Below are positions 33,457 through 45,820 of a stretch of 64,000 nucleotides of DNA, in pieces (position 1 is the stretch's first letter; each line of letters starts with the position of its first letter). Under the pieces are notes generated by a model. The model was not told where the DNA came from. It worked only from the letters and a program-made list of their open reading frames with translations, and made no database searches. Made by a program: the position numbers and the translations under genes. The stretch comes from Ophiura sarsii (lineage: Eukaryota > Echinodermata > Ophiuroidea > Amphilepidida > Ophiuridae): contig CM069450.1 of assembly GCA_035610835.1 (NCBI GenBank), positions 36,470,886 through 36,534,885 on the forward strand. Reading direction: 5' to 3'.

Positions 33457-34730
33457 TTTTTTGTGTCATCTAAAATTAACTTTTTTTACTCTCAAATTAA
33501 ATAGACATATTAATAGCACTCTATTTTGCACATTTTATATTATTTTTTTCAATACAGATCATTTAAAAATATTTTTTTGGATCAAATGGTTTTAATTTTC
33601 GATTTAGCAGTAGGCCTACAATACATACTATTGTATTGAGTGGATAAACCATTTGCGTTGCATACGTTGCTTTCACTTTTCAGACAACTTGTTTTGTATA
33701 AACATTGGTACTTTTTGATGTTCCATTATATTAATTAATTACAATATCATTAGTTTGTTTATTAACGAGACTCTTTTTGGGGGTACGAGTGAGCACTTTA
33801 TTTAAATCACATTTTTTTTTTTTTGGATTCGGCTGTTGTGTTGTGTTGTGTTGTGTTGTGAATGTGATGTTCGTGATTTATTTTTACATAACGATTGACT
33901 ATTTATAGTATTAATAATAATTATCCTGGCGCCCTGGGAAAACCAAGTTATTTTGTTGCACTTTTGAATTTGTCATAAATTACGTTTTTCTCGTATAAAT
34001 TAATAAACATTGGAATTTTTTTAATTTTAAATTATGATATTTTTTTCTTCTTTTTTTCCCCATAGTAAACTTTACCACATATCGCTCACATAACGACTCG
34101 GTGATTTTCTTTCAGAAACAACACACTAGTGATCCTCTTGCCGACTTCCACAAAAGTCAACAAAACCAATATCGAGTCTTCTCATCCTTTTGACACTTGT
34201 CCACCAGCCGGGACGCAAGTTCGATTTGACCCCAAATTATTAGGTACGAGGGCGTCCTAATGTAAACACGAAAAATTCAAATTTAGTCGATCACCTATTT
34301 ATAAATAACTAACACTTATTTAGGACGAAATATATACAAAAGGAGACCGCTGATCGTTTACCCACTAACCTACAATGAAGCATACATCTATTTTACTTCA
34401 TACTGTTTTATCGAATCAATATATTCAGACACCAACGACCCAAAATGTGAGATTTCATGCTACTGCATTGGCGTAAAAACTGACATGAACTGGAAGAAAT
34501 GGTAGCCAATTTTAGATGAAAACGTCCGTAAATCCCTTATTTTACAACGTCGTAAAAAATCCATCTATACAGTGGCACACTATAATGAGTTGTTTGATAT
34601 CCTTCGTGTTTGAAACAGTAATAGTGTTTAAGACGATTTTTGCCGCATCATTTGAAGCCCGATGTGAAGCTCAATTGTAGTGACCAAAATTTGGCACTTG
34701 ACAATAAGTGTTTGAATCTCCCGGTTATAG
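33457..34730. other. AT-rich non-coding stretch with a (TTGTG)n microsatellite
   Basis: A pure TTGTG repeat lies at about 33834-33860. Nothing else recognisable; no frame longer than about 60 codons. Confidence 0.5.
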
Positions 34731-34734
34731 CTAG

Positions 34735-34812
34735 TTTCCCTTGATAGCGTAGATGGTAAAGCGCTCGCTTGAAGAACGGGAGGTCCGGGGTTCGATCCTG
34801 CACAATGTCACG
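34735..34812 (+). other. tRNA-like sequence, left arm of an inverted pair
   Basis: Shows box A ('AGCGTAGATGGTAAAGCGC', with a pairing D arm), an anticodon arm CTCGC-TTGAAGA-ACGGG that would place GAA (Phe) in the loop with one mismatch, and box B 'GGGGTTCGATCC'. The T-stem and acceptor stem do not pair, so it is probably not functional. It is the inverted counterpart of 35337-35415, sharing 'CTAGTTTCCCTTGATAGC'. Confidence 0.5.
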
Positions 34813-34859
34813 GATTTTTTTCTCTCATCAAAATCATTTTTGTTGGGTTTTTAATTTAT

Positions 34860-34911
34860 TTATGATTGTTTTATGATTGTTTTATGATTGTTTTATGATG
34901 ATTTATGATGA
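34860..34911. repeat. 11-bp minisatellite (TTTTATGATTG)n
   Basis: About four copies between the two tRNA-like arms, ending in 'GATGATTTATGATGACC'. Confidence 0.75.
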
Positions 34912-35336
34912 CCATGTTTCTTACCCGATATTCCGTCTGGGTGCGATTGTGCTCAGGTTATCCCTTCACCCACTCAAATATTAGTTTCACTAGAGACATT
35001 ACGCATAATGATGAAAATTAGGTGTAAGTGCAGCAAAACATTGTCATGAAAACCCTCTTCTAAACGTCACGTCATGGGCCGTCCGTGACTCCGTGTGTAA
35101 CATATGAAAAAAATACGTCGCGTCTTTTATACCAGGAAATACAATACAACTTTAGAGTCTCTCTGATCCCGAGCACTATGCCGAGGTTTGTTTGTTGCTT
35201 TGGGATTATTTATACTAGAATGGTGGGGATCTGTTAACTTATGAAAAAGAAATGAACCAAACATTCATAAATAAATCACACACAAAAAATGGTTTTGACG
35301 AGAACAAAATAAATCATATGAAAATGTGCAGAGCAG

Positions 35337-35415
35337 AAGGATCGATTTCGAACCCCGGACCTCTCGTTCTCCAAGCGCAATCTTTACCATCTGAGCTATC
35401 AAGGGAAACTAGTTA
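35337..35415 (-). other. tRNA-like sequence, right arm of an inverted pair
   Basis: On the minus strand 'CCCTTGATAGCTCAGATGG', a loop TTGGAGA that would place GGA (Ser) in the anticodon, 'GAGAGGTCCGGGGTTCGAA'. Its sequence and flanks mirror 34735-34812 at about 520 bp distance. The D arm and T arm are damaged. Confidence 0.5.
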
Positions 35416-36756
35416 TATCCGTGAGATTTAAATACTTCATCAATTCTGTTTCTAGAGCCACATGATGCAAAAACATCATTTATTCTGTTAGAGAAAAAGG
35501 ATATCACAGTTATTTAGCTCATAAGTTGAAAAATATTTCCCTCGAAAGTTGTCCCTCCTATGCACAAAGCCTGCAATCCGCACAAACATCAAAATATAAT
35601 GCGATCGCATAGGAATGGACAATGGACAAAATACCAATGGTTCCAAATTTTACTCTCTCTTACAATCTGTTTTTATCTACTTAAATGGTCACGTCGTAAA
35701 ATCGATTTAGGAAATAATAATGACTAAAACCCTCATTTATCTGAATATGTGACAATTTTGTAATTTCGCTGTTTAAGACAGCTGTTTGTCAGATCAATGT
35801 AACGCTACTTTTGTACATTTCACTTTCGATATCGAAAAAATTGCAAACTTCCCATGTGAAATACTCTGCTTGTAAATGTCTGAGACTGGTTTTAATAAGT
35901 TAGTAATACAGATTGTATTATTAGGAATATTTCAAGACATTAATCTCCAAAAAAGACTTACATTTGACCTCAAGATCACTCTTGAAATGATAGTCCAGAT
36001 TCCGCGGGAGTTTAACTCGGTTTTAGTACCGAAAGTGCGCGGTTCACAATTGCGAAGTTCGTTTCGGTAATAATTGACCTTTTAACGGTTATTCGGCCAA
36101 GAGGCGTTCCGACTATCCACCTAGGTTGAAAATTCGTTAATTCACAGTGCAATTTTTGTCGCTTAGCGGATATCAAATATGGCGCCGATCATCAGATAGA
36201 AAAATGACCTTTGACATAGCGTTCACGAACCAATCCTTGATCAGACCGATTCACTATTAATCCGCGAGCCAATACATCGATATGAATTTGAGAGTGAAAA
36301 TGAATAGATATCGATTGGAGTCGATCACTTTTACAATCGACAAGAAAGGAGATCTATTTTTATATAGGTATGACATCATTATGACATCATTATTAACCAA
36401 TCAACAAGCACGATTTTTTCAGCTGAAATCTTCGGTAAAACAAAGTAGAACATAACACAAAGATTATATGAGGAAAGGCCTTGTATTCCACAATTTTGAT
36501 AGAGGGCGCTCACACCTATACAGAATACAGGGCCTTGATGAAAGGCTAGGTATTGTGACACTTTGTTTTTTGACACAATATATTTGGAAAGAGAAAAATT
36601 GTAGAATCATTTCGGTACCAAACATTACTCCTTTTTGAGGCCTCTCAATATAAAACACACTCTGAGAGTTTTGACCACATAACTCGCAATACCATAAAAT
36701 TGTTCGATTGTTGGGTTTTTGAAACTTGTGGGGCACCCTGTACTATGTAGGAGAGG
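35416..36756. other. Non-coding stretch, nothing recognised
   Basis: A few short frames (for example 35876-36070) match no family and lack splice sites in convincing positions. No repeat structure found. Confidence 0.45.
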
Positions 36757-37728
36757 ATGGGGCAACTGGTCCGGTTAAGCATTTCATGATATAAATGATT
36801 AAAGCTCGTGTAAATATTTATGGAATTGCTATGAAAATATCACCCATGTAACTGTTTACATATAACATGTTAAAAAATATCTAAAGAAAAGGCCAATTAT
36901 CACTAACTGAAAACTTTACTTGGCACGGACCAGTTACCCCTTCATTGGGGCAACTGTTCCTATATGTTCCAACGGTTAGAATACACAATAATTAGTGAAT
37001 GAAAACACGGAAACTAGGCAGTATTTTCTTAACAAACACATTTCCATATTATTTAACATGTAAAAAGGATACATGTCTCATGAAACACATTATACAGTTT
37101 TCGTGGTTAACGTGTAAATAGCAGACATACTAATGGTGTACAATGCAAGCGAAATTTTCGACTGCACATTTATTAGATAAAACGGTATGAACCTAGTTAA
37201 ATGGTTACATGGTTGTGATATTCAGATGCCCCATACTTTTGCCTATATATACCCCTTTCTTTAATGATTTTATTTACTTCATATAATCATCATTTAGTAC
37301 TTATAATAAACCATCTTGATATTTAGCCAGCTTTTCATGTTACAGGGGAAGTTAGTCAATATGACAATGATGACCCAACGGTTAATATACACAAAAAGCA
37401 CTGGATAAAATACATAAATCATGATATTTCGTCATTGCAAATACCTTTACAGACACCATTCAAAATATAATAAAGATGTCATTCATAATACCGAGGTTTT
37501 AAACCATTCTAAAGCAATTGCATGTCATATTGTAATCCTTCAATAGCAGAAATAGCGGTATTAGACCCAAAATGCCCCAAAATGTCTGAGAACTAGAAAG
37601 AATGTGAATTATTTCATATTATATTCACATTTCAATACCGAGTCATGTTTTATTGACACTAACAACCAATTTTCAAAATTAATTTTACAATTTTGATTAA
37701 GTTTTTGCAGGCGGACCAGTTGCCCCAT
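36757..37728. mobile_element. Inverted-repeat element with GGGGCAACTGGTCC ends
   Basis: ATGGGGCAACTGGTCCG at the left and CGGACCAGTTGCCCCAT at the right form a perfect 17-bp inverted repeat about 970 bp apart. The same word recurs inside (about 36925-36960) and just outside (37741-37757, CGGACCACTTGTCCC). The interior is AT-rich with no transposase. The target duplication is unclear, so the superfamily is not assigned. Confidence 0.55.
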
Positions 37729-38465
37729 ACTCCTTCTATTCGGACCACTTGTCCCAACAAATGACTTAGCACTTTGTCGAGATGAACATTATTCAAACAC
37801 GCCTGTGATGTAATAACTTTTACGCCAAAATGTTTTAAAACATACCACCATTTGTCATAATAATCCATAACTCCAATACATTTCAGAAAAAAGGCAAAAC
37901 TGCATTTTTGTTTTTAGCCATTACACAGATTTCTGTAGCCAGCGAGTATCTTTGAATTCGCAAATATGACGGCGTTCGGGTCCTACAAGTAGACGAGTGT
38001 CTTTGTTTATTTGCAAATTCATAAACTAATAACTCTACCAAATGAATACCCGTGATATTGATTTAAGTTGAAGCATTCTTTAAATGATAATATTGATCGT
38101 AAATCCAAACCACCAATGTCCCAAGTCATGCGCCATTTTACGGTCATTTCAACCACAACCTATGGTTTCAATCATATTTCGGAAAGGCCCTATATATAAG
38201 CACACTACAATATAGCACCCAGCAAATGCAATGCACCTAGCATCTTAAGACGACTGTACTGCATGTGTAATGGAAAAATCCAAATTTGACCTTGTGATAT
38301 AGTTTTTACTATCACACTCTCAGACATTAAATATTTGTATACCATTCACCGCTGCAGCAATAACTTGGGATATTAAGATCATCAGTTGATAGTAATTTTC
38401 TGTAGTCTATCCACGCAAAGGTTCTTCTTTCGTAACTAGTATTAATGATTATTATTTATCTCATG
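37729..38465. other. Non-coding stretch, nothing recognised
   Basis: No element termini, RNA gene or credible coding frame. Confidence 0.45.
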
Positions 38466-38469
38466 TAAT

Positions 38470-39258
38470 GATTTATTGGCTATTGGACGAAATGGCTATT
38501 GGACGGAATGGCTATTGGACGAAATGGCTATTGGACGAAATGGCTATTGGGCGAAATGGATATTGGACGAAATGGCTATTGGACGAAATGGCTATTGGAC
38601 GAAATGGCTATGGACGAAATGGCTATTGGACGAAATGGCTATTGGACGAAATGGCTATTGGACGAAATGGTTATTGGACGAATTGGCTATTGGACGAATT
38701 GGCTATTGGGCGAATTAACTATTGGACGAATTGGCTATTGGACGAAATGGCTGTTGGACGAAATGGCTATTGGATGATTTGGCTATTGGACGAAATGGCT
38801 ATTGGACGAAATGGTTATTGGACGAAATGGCTATTGGACGATATGCTATTGGACGAAATGGTTATTGGACGATTTGGCTATTAGACGAATTGGCTATTGG
38901 ACGAATTGGCTATTGGACGAAATGGCTATTGAACGAAATGGCTATTGGACAAAATGGTTATTGGACGAAATGGCTATGGACGAAATGGCTATGGACGAAA
39001 TGGCCATTGGACAAAATGGTACTGGACGAAATGGCTATTGGACGAAGTGGGAATGGACGAAATGGCTATTGGACGAAGTGGCTATTGGACGAAGTGACCA
39101 TGGACGAAGTGGCTATTGGACGAAATGGCATTGGACGAAGTGGCTATTGGACCAAGTGGTTATTGGACCAAGTGACTAATGGACCAAATGGCATTGGACC
39201 AAATGCCATTGGACGAACTGGTTAATGGACGAAATGGCATTGGACCAAGTGGCAATAG
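38470..39258 (+). repeat. 16-bp minisatellite array (unit GGCTATTGGACGAAAT), plus orientation
   Basis: About 48 copies of the unit seen at 28305-29035, here on the plus strand. The left part is uniform; the right part carries GGACCAAGTGG and other variants and ends 'GTGGCAATAGAGCGGCGTAA', resembling the variant end of the other array. The long overlapping frames in all three phases come from the 16-bp period. Confidence 0.85.
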
Positions 39259-39711
39259 AGCGGCGTAATATTCTGATGCAATTGACATTAAACAGCGGGT
39301 TAATTATATTTACATAAAAGATATGTGGAAAGATTTTTCCTTTATTAACGGCAAAAGTTCCACTTGAATGGTTAAACTATACAAAAAAATGAGTCTAATG
39401 CGTTTTGTACAAAACGTTGACAGGTACGTAGTGATTCCATTTTAAAAAGGGGAAATCCCTTATTATACCGTTGAAAATATAGTAAGGCCGTGGAAAACTT
39501 GATGTGTGTGTTTTTTATGTTATTTATTTATTAATTCCCTTATCTTTCTGGATGAAGCTCTGCTAACATCTCTCGCTTGCACTGTGTGCACAATATTTAG
39601 ATCTGAAATAGATTAGTCTGTTTACCCCAATCTCTGACTATGGTCAGCAGGCTTCACCTCCTACTGCTGGCCAAAACTCCATGGTCAGTGGAGATAATAA
39701 TTTATTGATTA
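39259..39711. other. Non-coding flank of minisatellite
   Basis: AT-rich; no gene seen. 'CATGGTCAGTGGAG' at 39680 recurs as 'CATGGTTAGTGGA' at 40132, on the other side of the element at 39712-40104. Confidence 0.45.
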
Positions 39712-40104
39712 GGCCAACAAAAACAAAAAAGTTTGTCTCAAAGCTTGCGAAGGCTTTAAAATCGGGCGATGCGTGCGATTTTTTGTCTTCCAATTTTTTT
39801 TTTTACTTTTTTTTTATTTGTGTGTCAATTTTTACTCTTACTATTTGCAACCGTTAACACTTCTTGATATTGTTTTTTTTTTCTATTTGAAATGAATATT
39901 GTGATGTAGTTATGTAAAGAACAACTGTGCAGCGTTTCTTGAAGAACTGAGTCATGTAAAGTTTGAGAAAAGGACAATCTGCCGATATTTTTAATTTAAA
40001 AAAAAATTGATTTGACAATTTCCTGCATTTTAGATGCGGTATTTTTGGCATTTCAAAACCAATGCGCACGCAAGCTTTGAGACAAACCTATTTTTTGTTT
40101 GGCC
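39712..40104. mobile_element. MITE with TTA target duplication (PIF/Harbinger-like)
   Basis: Left end GGCCAACAAAAACAAAAAAG then TTTGTCTCAAAGCTTGCG. The right end mirrors this with GCAAGCTTTGAGACAAAC ... TTGTTTGGCC. TTA flanks both sides (39709-39711, 40105-40107). 393 bp and AT-rich. A 71-codon frame inside is probably fortuitous. Confidence 0.7.
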
Positions 40105-41214
40105 TTAGTGGAGTTGAGCGGTATAGGGGTACATGGTTAGTGGATCATATACTAGTTAGTATAGATCATTGGAGTTGAGCTGTAGAAGGTTTACATGGTC
40201 AGTGTATCCTCAAATCAGAACTACACAATATTATGGTTAAATGTGGGAAAACAAAAACTTCGGATGTATTGAATATATTCTGCTATTATCCATGACGTAT
40301 ACTGCACAATACGTTAAAATGTAGGATATAAACAATATGTTTAATGATGTCACGTGCATCGTAAAATCAAGACAATTGATGAAAGTTCCGTGTTCATAAG
40401 CATTGTATGTCACGCTGGATAGATAGTAACAATTAAGAATCTCATTAATAAATATTTATAGAATCTGAACATATTTCAATGATGACAGTTGACAATTGAG
40501 GTAAGTTCCGTGTTCATAAGCATTGTATCCTTTAGTCACACTGGGTAGATAGTAACAATTAAGAATCCTATCTCGGATCAGGGCATAGATTTATTAACTC
40601 TTTCAAAGTTTTGATCAGAGTCGTTCTTTGACATTTTGAGTAGACATGAATCTGAACTATTTCAATATGTGATATTTCTGTGGCATAATATTAATCCATC
40701 GACACACTTTAAATGTCATAACTTCAGTTTATGTCGCCAACGTGCTGAAAACCAACTTGACGAATATTGGCTTGTGAGTGGTAATGGCAAAAATGACTAT
40801 AACTACAGTAAATCTAGCTAAATCGGTTGTGTAAGAAAATTGCACAACACTGAACAGGATATTTTGTCCACTTTTTTTTCTTCAAATTAATTTTCAAATG
40901 TTCAAATTTTCCCTCTTCCAATTGTATTTTGTTTTAATTGAGTGCACAAACACATCACATACAATTAAATTGGAAGAGAGAACATTTGAGAGAGAAAAAA
41001 GGAGAGGGAAGTCCACTTCCTCAAAACAAAACATGTGTAGAGAAAAATGATTATCATTCAAGGTGTTTCCAACTTTCCATCCTTATTGGGCTTACAGTGT
41101 TGCCAAGTTGTTCATTACCAGCCCAATTGGACCAAAACAACAACAATGCAAGGCAAAAAAAACCCACATGTTTTACTTCCATTCGGTCCACATACAGTTT
41201 TGTCATGCAATGTA
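40105..41214. repeat. Non-coding with a ~125-bp direct repeat
   Basis: 'GTTCCGTGTTCATAAGCATT' followed by 'AGATAGTAACAATTAAGAAT' occurs twice (starting about 40384 and 40506). The remainder shows no gene. Confidence 0.6.
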
Positions 41215-41683
41215 CACCTAGCACATAAAGTCCCTGGCCAGGTGCTTTGAGGTTGGCTAATTCAAAATATATAATCGGTACCAAAAATCTGAGATACACA
41301 TTAAATGAGCAAATTTCTTCCCCGCAGTTTGATACCTCATTTAACAAAATCGAATGGATACTGTTAAAGTTATGGCGATTTCAATGACGGCGCATAACAA
41401 CAGCAAAGTTGCACTAGGTATAGGAAATCATTGATTTGTGTGACAGTTATGACAGTAATCACACACAATTCAATGAATACCTAGTGCAACTTTGCTGTTG
41501 TTATGCCCGGTCATTGAAATCGCCATAACTTTAAAAGTATCCATTCGATTTTGTTGAATGAGGTATCAAACTGCGGAGAGGAAATTTGCTCATTTAATAT
41601 ATATCTCAAATTTTTGGTACCGATTATATATTTTGAATTAGCCAACCTCAAAGCACCTGGTCAGGGACTTTATGTGCTAGGTG
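41215..41683. mobile_element. Foldback MITE with TA target duplication
   Basis: Almost the entire 469 bp is one long inverted repeat: CACCTAGCACATAAAGTCCC at the left, GGGACTTTATGTGCTAGGTG at the right. The centre lies near 41440, and TA flanks both sides (41213-41214, 41684-41685). TA suggests the Tc1/mariner group. The arms match closely with small differences, so a hairpin of over 200 bp per arm is possible. Confidence 0.8.
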
Positions 41684-41767
41684 TATGTACGCTTTCATGT
41701 CTCGGAGACATGCGAGAGTGTGCGTAATGTTGAAATGTCCGTGTCATGCATGCAGTACCAGTAGTTA

Positions 41768-42299
41768 TGCACTTATCAATTGCAAGCCCGGCCCCTGGGG
41801 ACCCGGGGCATGGCGGGGACCATGCGGGGACCGTACACGAGTGTACAAAAAATGATGCCCGGCTATGCGGGGGAGTGTACGCGGACTTACAAACTGTGCC
41901 CCCGCTAGCCGGGGCGTGTAGCGGGGACGTACGCTAAGGTACACAAATGTACACCCCGGGCGCTTGCTATTAATAAGCTAGAATGCGATGCGCTTGACGG
42001 AATAAGCCTAATAACACATAGGGAACACATAGAAATGCATTCCGTTATGGTTGCAGAAAGAAATAAGCGATCTTGGGACTGTAGCCGGGCGGAATACTTT
42101 GTCCTGGGAAATGGGTGGCCGGGACTGTACACTTTGTCCCGGCCCGGCCAAGGGGGGCCGGGACTGTAGCGGGGACGTACAAAAAATGGTGCCCGGCCCT
42201 GCGGGGACCGTACACGATTGTAGCCGGGACGTCACGTGGGCAATTTGTACGTCCCAGCCCTAATCCCGGCTATCCCCGGGGCTGCAATTGATAAGTGCA
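41768..42299. mobile_element. GC-rich MITE with TTA target duplication
   Basis: Ends TGCACTTATCAATTGCA and TGCAATTGATAAGTGCA form a 17-bp perfect inverted repeat. TTA flanks both sides (41765-41767, 42300-42302), as in PIF/Harbinger. The interior is strikingly GC-rich, with many CGGGGAC, GTACAC and GCCCGGC words, so short frames on both strands are composition effects. Confidence 0.75.
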
Positions 42300-42302
42300 T
42301 TA

Positions 42303-44055
42303 CACTTAGGATATTGAGTGTGCTCTAGCACATCATTCGATATCCACCTATGTTCATGATACGATTACTGTACATCTTTGATTTTAATCCCATGGTGACA
42401 TTGTCAGATCAGCAGAGTGTGTGCGCTAAGATTAAAAAGTGCGCATCGGTCCGAACTCGTCATTTGTCTTTGTCTCAGAGTAAAAACCTATGTCATCTGA
42501 TATGCTAATACTAGTAATAGTCTCAAAACCATCCCAATCTGGTTGACAAATCCTTGTTTACAATATTTGTCTGCAATAAAAAAAATTAAAAAGCTGATAT
42601 CTGAGACAATCTGACATAACTATACTTAAATACGGGGGCAAGGGTTAAATATGGCCGAATTCCCTTACACACTAAATATAATTTTACAAAAACACTGATA
42701 TAAAACTCTGTTTTAGACCACTAAATTGCGACATTTGACCTTGTAGAGTGATTTTGGCTTAAAGATGATCACATTTTCTCACCAAGAAGTGCAGAAAATA
42801 GGTAGGTTAGCCTGCTCGATTTTCCAAAATATGCCCATGGAGTTGACTTCATGGGCCCCATTTAGTGTAGTGCACCCTAAATAAGAACCATTGGAGTTAT
42901 GCAACTCAAAGTTTGGAATATGACTCTTGTATGAATAACCCTTCATGTAGAATAAATCAAATTGAAAATCGGGCCAGTAATCGGAACACCTACCTTTAAG
43001 TTATATGCATGTTAAGCACTATGATTATCGTATAAGCACTGGTGTTATTATTACTTACTTTTTAAATTTAACATTTTGAAAATCTCAATTTATTCCAATG
43101 CTTAAAGGATGTAATAGACCTAGTTAAATTACATTAGGAAAGGGTTTATAAAGCTGATCTAATATGAAATGTACATAGACGTTAAGTCACATTTTGGGTG
43201 CAAATTTCATACTTCATAGTTCAAATTCTACAACGTGACAATTACTTGGTGAACATCAGAGCCCGCATCGTAACATAGCTGTTGAGCAATACCAGCATGT
43301 CTCGCTTTTGTCACGTGACCAAGTGTGTGGTTCCCAACGGGACATACAATTAGGCCTAATTAATTAAATCTTATGACCAATTATGTCTTAATTTTTATTA
43401 TCACTTGTGTTGGTTTCCATTTGACGTAGCATCTCTTATCAATACACTTGTACTTTACGAAATGAAAGTCAGCGTGGATTGCCACGATTCATTAATTCTA
43501 GATGAATAACTTTGATGTAATTGTTCGTGAAATTTGGACAGAGATGGATGATCAAATTGTTGTAGTTATACATACATTTTCTGCCAAAATATTATCATTA
43601 AATATCAACATAGATGTGGTTTACCGAATAACAAAGGTAACTTCGTTCCGAATCAGTCAATGCGCAATATGGTTACATGTTGGAATTTGTGACTCGGCAA
43701 CAACTGAATATAATGGTCTAAATATAGTCTGCCATTGTCCATCACGTATACATACGGTAACGCATATAATCCATAAACAATGCATTCAAGAATACCAGAT
43801 AGGGTCATGTGTTTTAAGTTCGCCTCCTTTCGCGTTACACACGGATTTTGGCTTTCGAAACACGATTTTAACTTTACACATTTGGTCGTGTGCCTTGAGT
43901 TGGGACCCCTTTGTGTGACATATGCTAAAAATGGAAAAATCACATGGATTTTGCTGAAAACATTTTTAGCATTAAAACTATACATAGGAGTACAAGGAAA
44001 GTATACATTTCCTGAAAGCTTACAAATTTCCAAATCTCACAAAGACAATATCAAG
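42303..44055. other. Long non-coding stretch, nothing recognised
   Basis: A 138-codon frame at 43502-43918 and its opposite-strand partner (43653-44033) have no recognisable domains and overlap each other, so neither is credible as a gene. Confidence 0.45.
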
Positions 44056-44425
44056 GTCATTATACAGGGTGGGTAGATAATATATAGGGTGCAAACATCA
44101 AGAAATGCACTAAAAATACAAAATTTTCACTGGTCATTTACATACCTTGAAGATAAAATTATAATTTATTAAGCTGCATAATTTAAACGTATACACTAGT
44201 ATTACAAAGAAAAAAATTGCCACCTTTGTCTTTAGTTATGAAGAATACCTTATACAGGGTGGTCAAAATTTGTAACAGTATAAGTATGTGAAAACGTATT
44301 TCTGAAATAAAGTTAACTGTTATCATAATTTAGTGTCATAATCAATTTTAAAATGACGTTTTGTAATAATATTGCACCAAACACAAACATATGACCAATA
44401 ATTACCATATTATACAGGGTGTCAC
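44056..44425. repeat. Three TTATACAGGGTG motifs at 160-190-bp spacing
   Basis: The motif appears at about 44060, 44250 and 44410, each followed by G/T-rich variants, in AT-rich DNA. The inverse ACCCTGTATAA occurs near 4667. It may mark the ends of a short repeat family. Confidence 0.45.
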
Positions 44426-45820
44426 AAGCGAAATGCACATGTATGATCGAGTCCTCAATCCACGCGTTTCTTCACTTTTTGATTTTATTTTGATGAAAAC
44501 AATGATAATGAAATGAAATAAAAGACACATGAAATGATCATGTTACAATTAGAAATGTTGCCTTTTTTGATATACATACTAAATTTAATATGGCCAATAA
44601 CATCATACAAAATAAAGCACATGCGATCTAACGGAGCGCTTATTTTTAAAAACAATCTATTTTCTTCATTTTACTGACATATAAAATGTTTGAGCATGGG
44701 TAAAATCAATTAGTATTCGGTATCGGTAATTGTGCAAGATGCAATGCAAGTACTTTTGTCCGACAATGATCAACAGACTATTAACAATGACACCGATGGA
44801 CTTAAACCCCACCCCTTCCCACATCTCACTACGCGCCGTAAATATGTCAAAATTGATAAAGATGTCACAAATTCTGGACAAATTTCAAGATTGCGCGCAT
44901 GCACACGCGGGCTTTTTGAACTCACTCGGCATGCATGCAGTAGAGCGTGCATGCAAACCTTGTAATTTGTATGCTGTCATTTGTCTGGTGGTTATAGCAA
45001 AGTAAACATACCACACGTACATGGTATCACAATATTTATACTGTTTCACTCCATGAAGTGGTTAATTTATTTTAAGATTATGCACTAGTGTAAATTTTAT
45101 CAGTATAAATAAATCAATCGGTATACTACTAATCGGTACACAACAGCCAACCTCGCTGACATATCTAGCATGTATCGTCAATAAGTGTTGTGAATGTAGT
45201 ATTTCATTGCGTGTCTGTGAGATTAGCTTATCATCTTCTGCGATTCCTCCTCCTCCCAACACTCCTGTTTACTCCTCACAGCCCATTCTCTCTGACATTC
45301 CACATAGCATGTAGGCCTATTATTGATAATCAATAAGTGAAGTGAATGAAGTATTTCATAGCTTGTCTAGAGAGATTGGTGCTGTGTGTGTGTGTATGGG
45401 AATGGCTCCTCAATTCTCTTCCTCCGGTTCCTCCCCCTCCTCCCCAAGCACCCGTTGATTTATTATTTGCTCCCAATTAAAACTGAAATAATTAAGACAT
45501 TATTTTGTGGATGGTATGGAAAGAATATTTATTGTGCTTTGTAATGACACCAAATTGGTTATTTTATGACGAGAAATATAGAAACGGTGATAATATAAAC
45601 ATCATTAACAGTGTAAAAATGTCACATCTCCTCAAAATACGGGGTTCCAATTCGTGGCACACGACCATTTATATTTGCTTGTATACCCCACTGAGGTAGT
45701 AAAAGTATACAATATCTGAAGGGAAATTGCATGAGGAAACCAAATATGCCATTTAAATTATAGTACGAACTAAAATGGTATGATCGGATATGTTCGGAAA
45801 ATATCAGAGTTTTTTTAATT
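44426..45820. other. Non-coding stretch
   Basis: Short (GT)n at about 45384-45395. Overlapping small frames near 44730-45005 are in conflicting phases and unrecognised. Confidence 0.45.

Noticed and set aside
34735..34812. Functional tRNA-Phe gene
   Set aside because: D arm and anticodon arm pair, but T arm and acceptor stem do not; it also has an inverted partner, so a repeat-derived pseudogene is more likely.
28305..39258. CRISPR-like array
   Set aside because: Units are contiguous 16-bp repeats without spacers, in a eukaryotic context.
41746..42263. Proline/glycine-rich frames on both strands
   Set aside because: Composition effect of the GC-rich interior of the MITE at 41768-42299.
43502..44076. 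Overlapping frames of 98-138 codons on both strands
   Set aside because: Mutually overlapping, no recognisable domain, no convincing splice sites; probably chance in AT-rich DNA.
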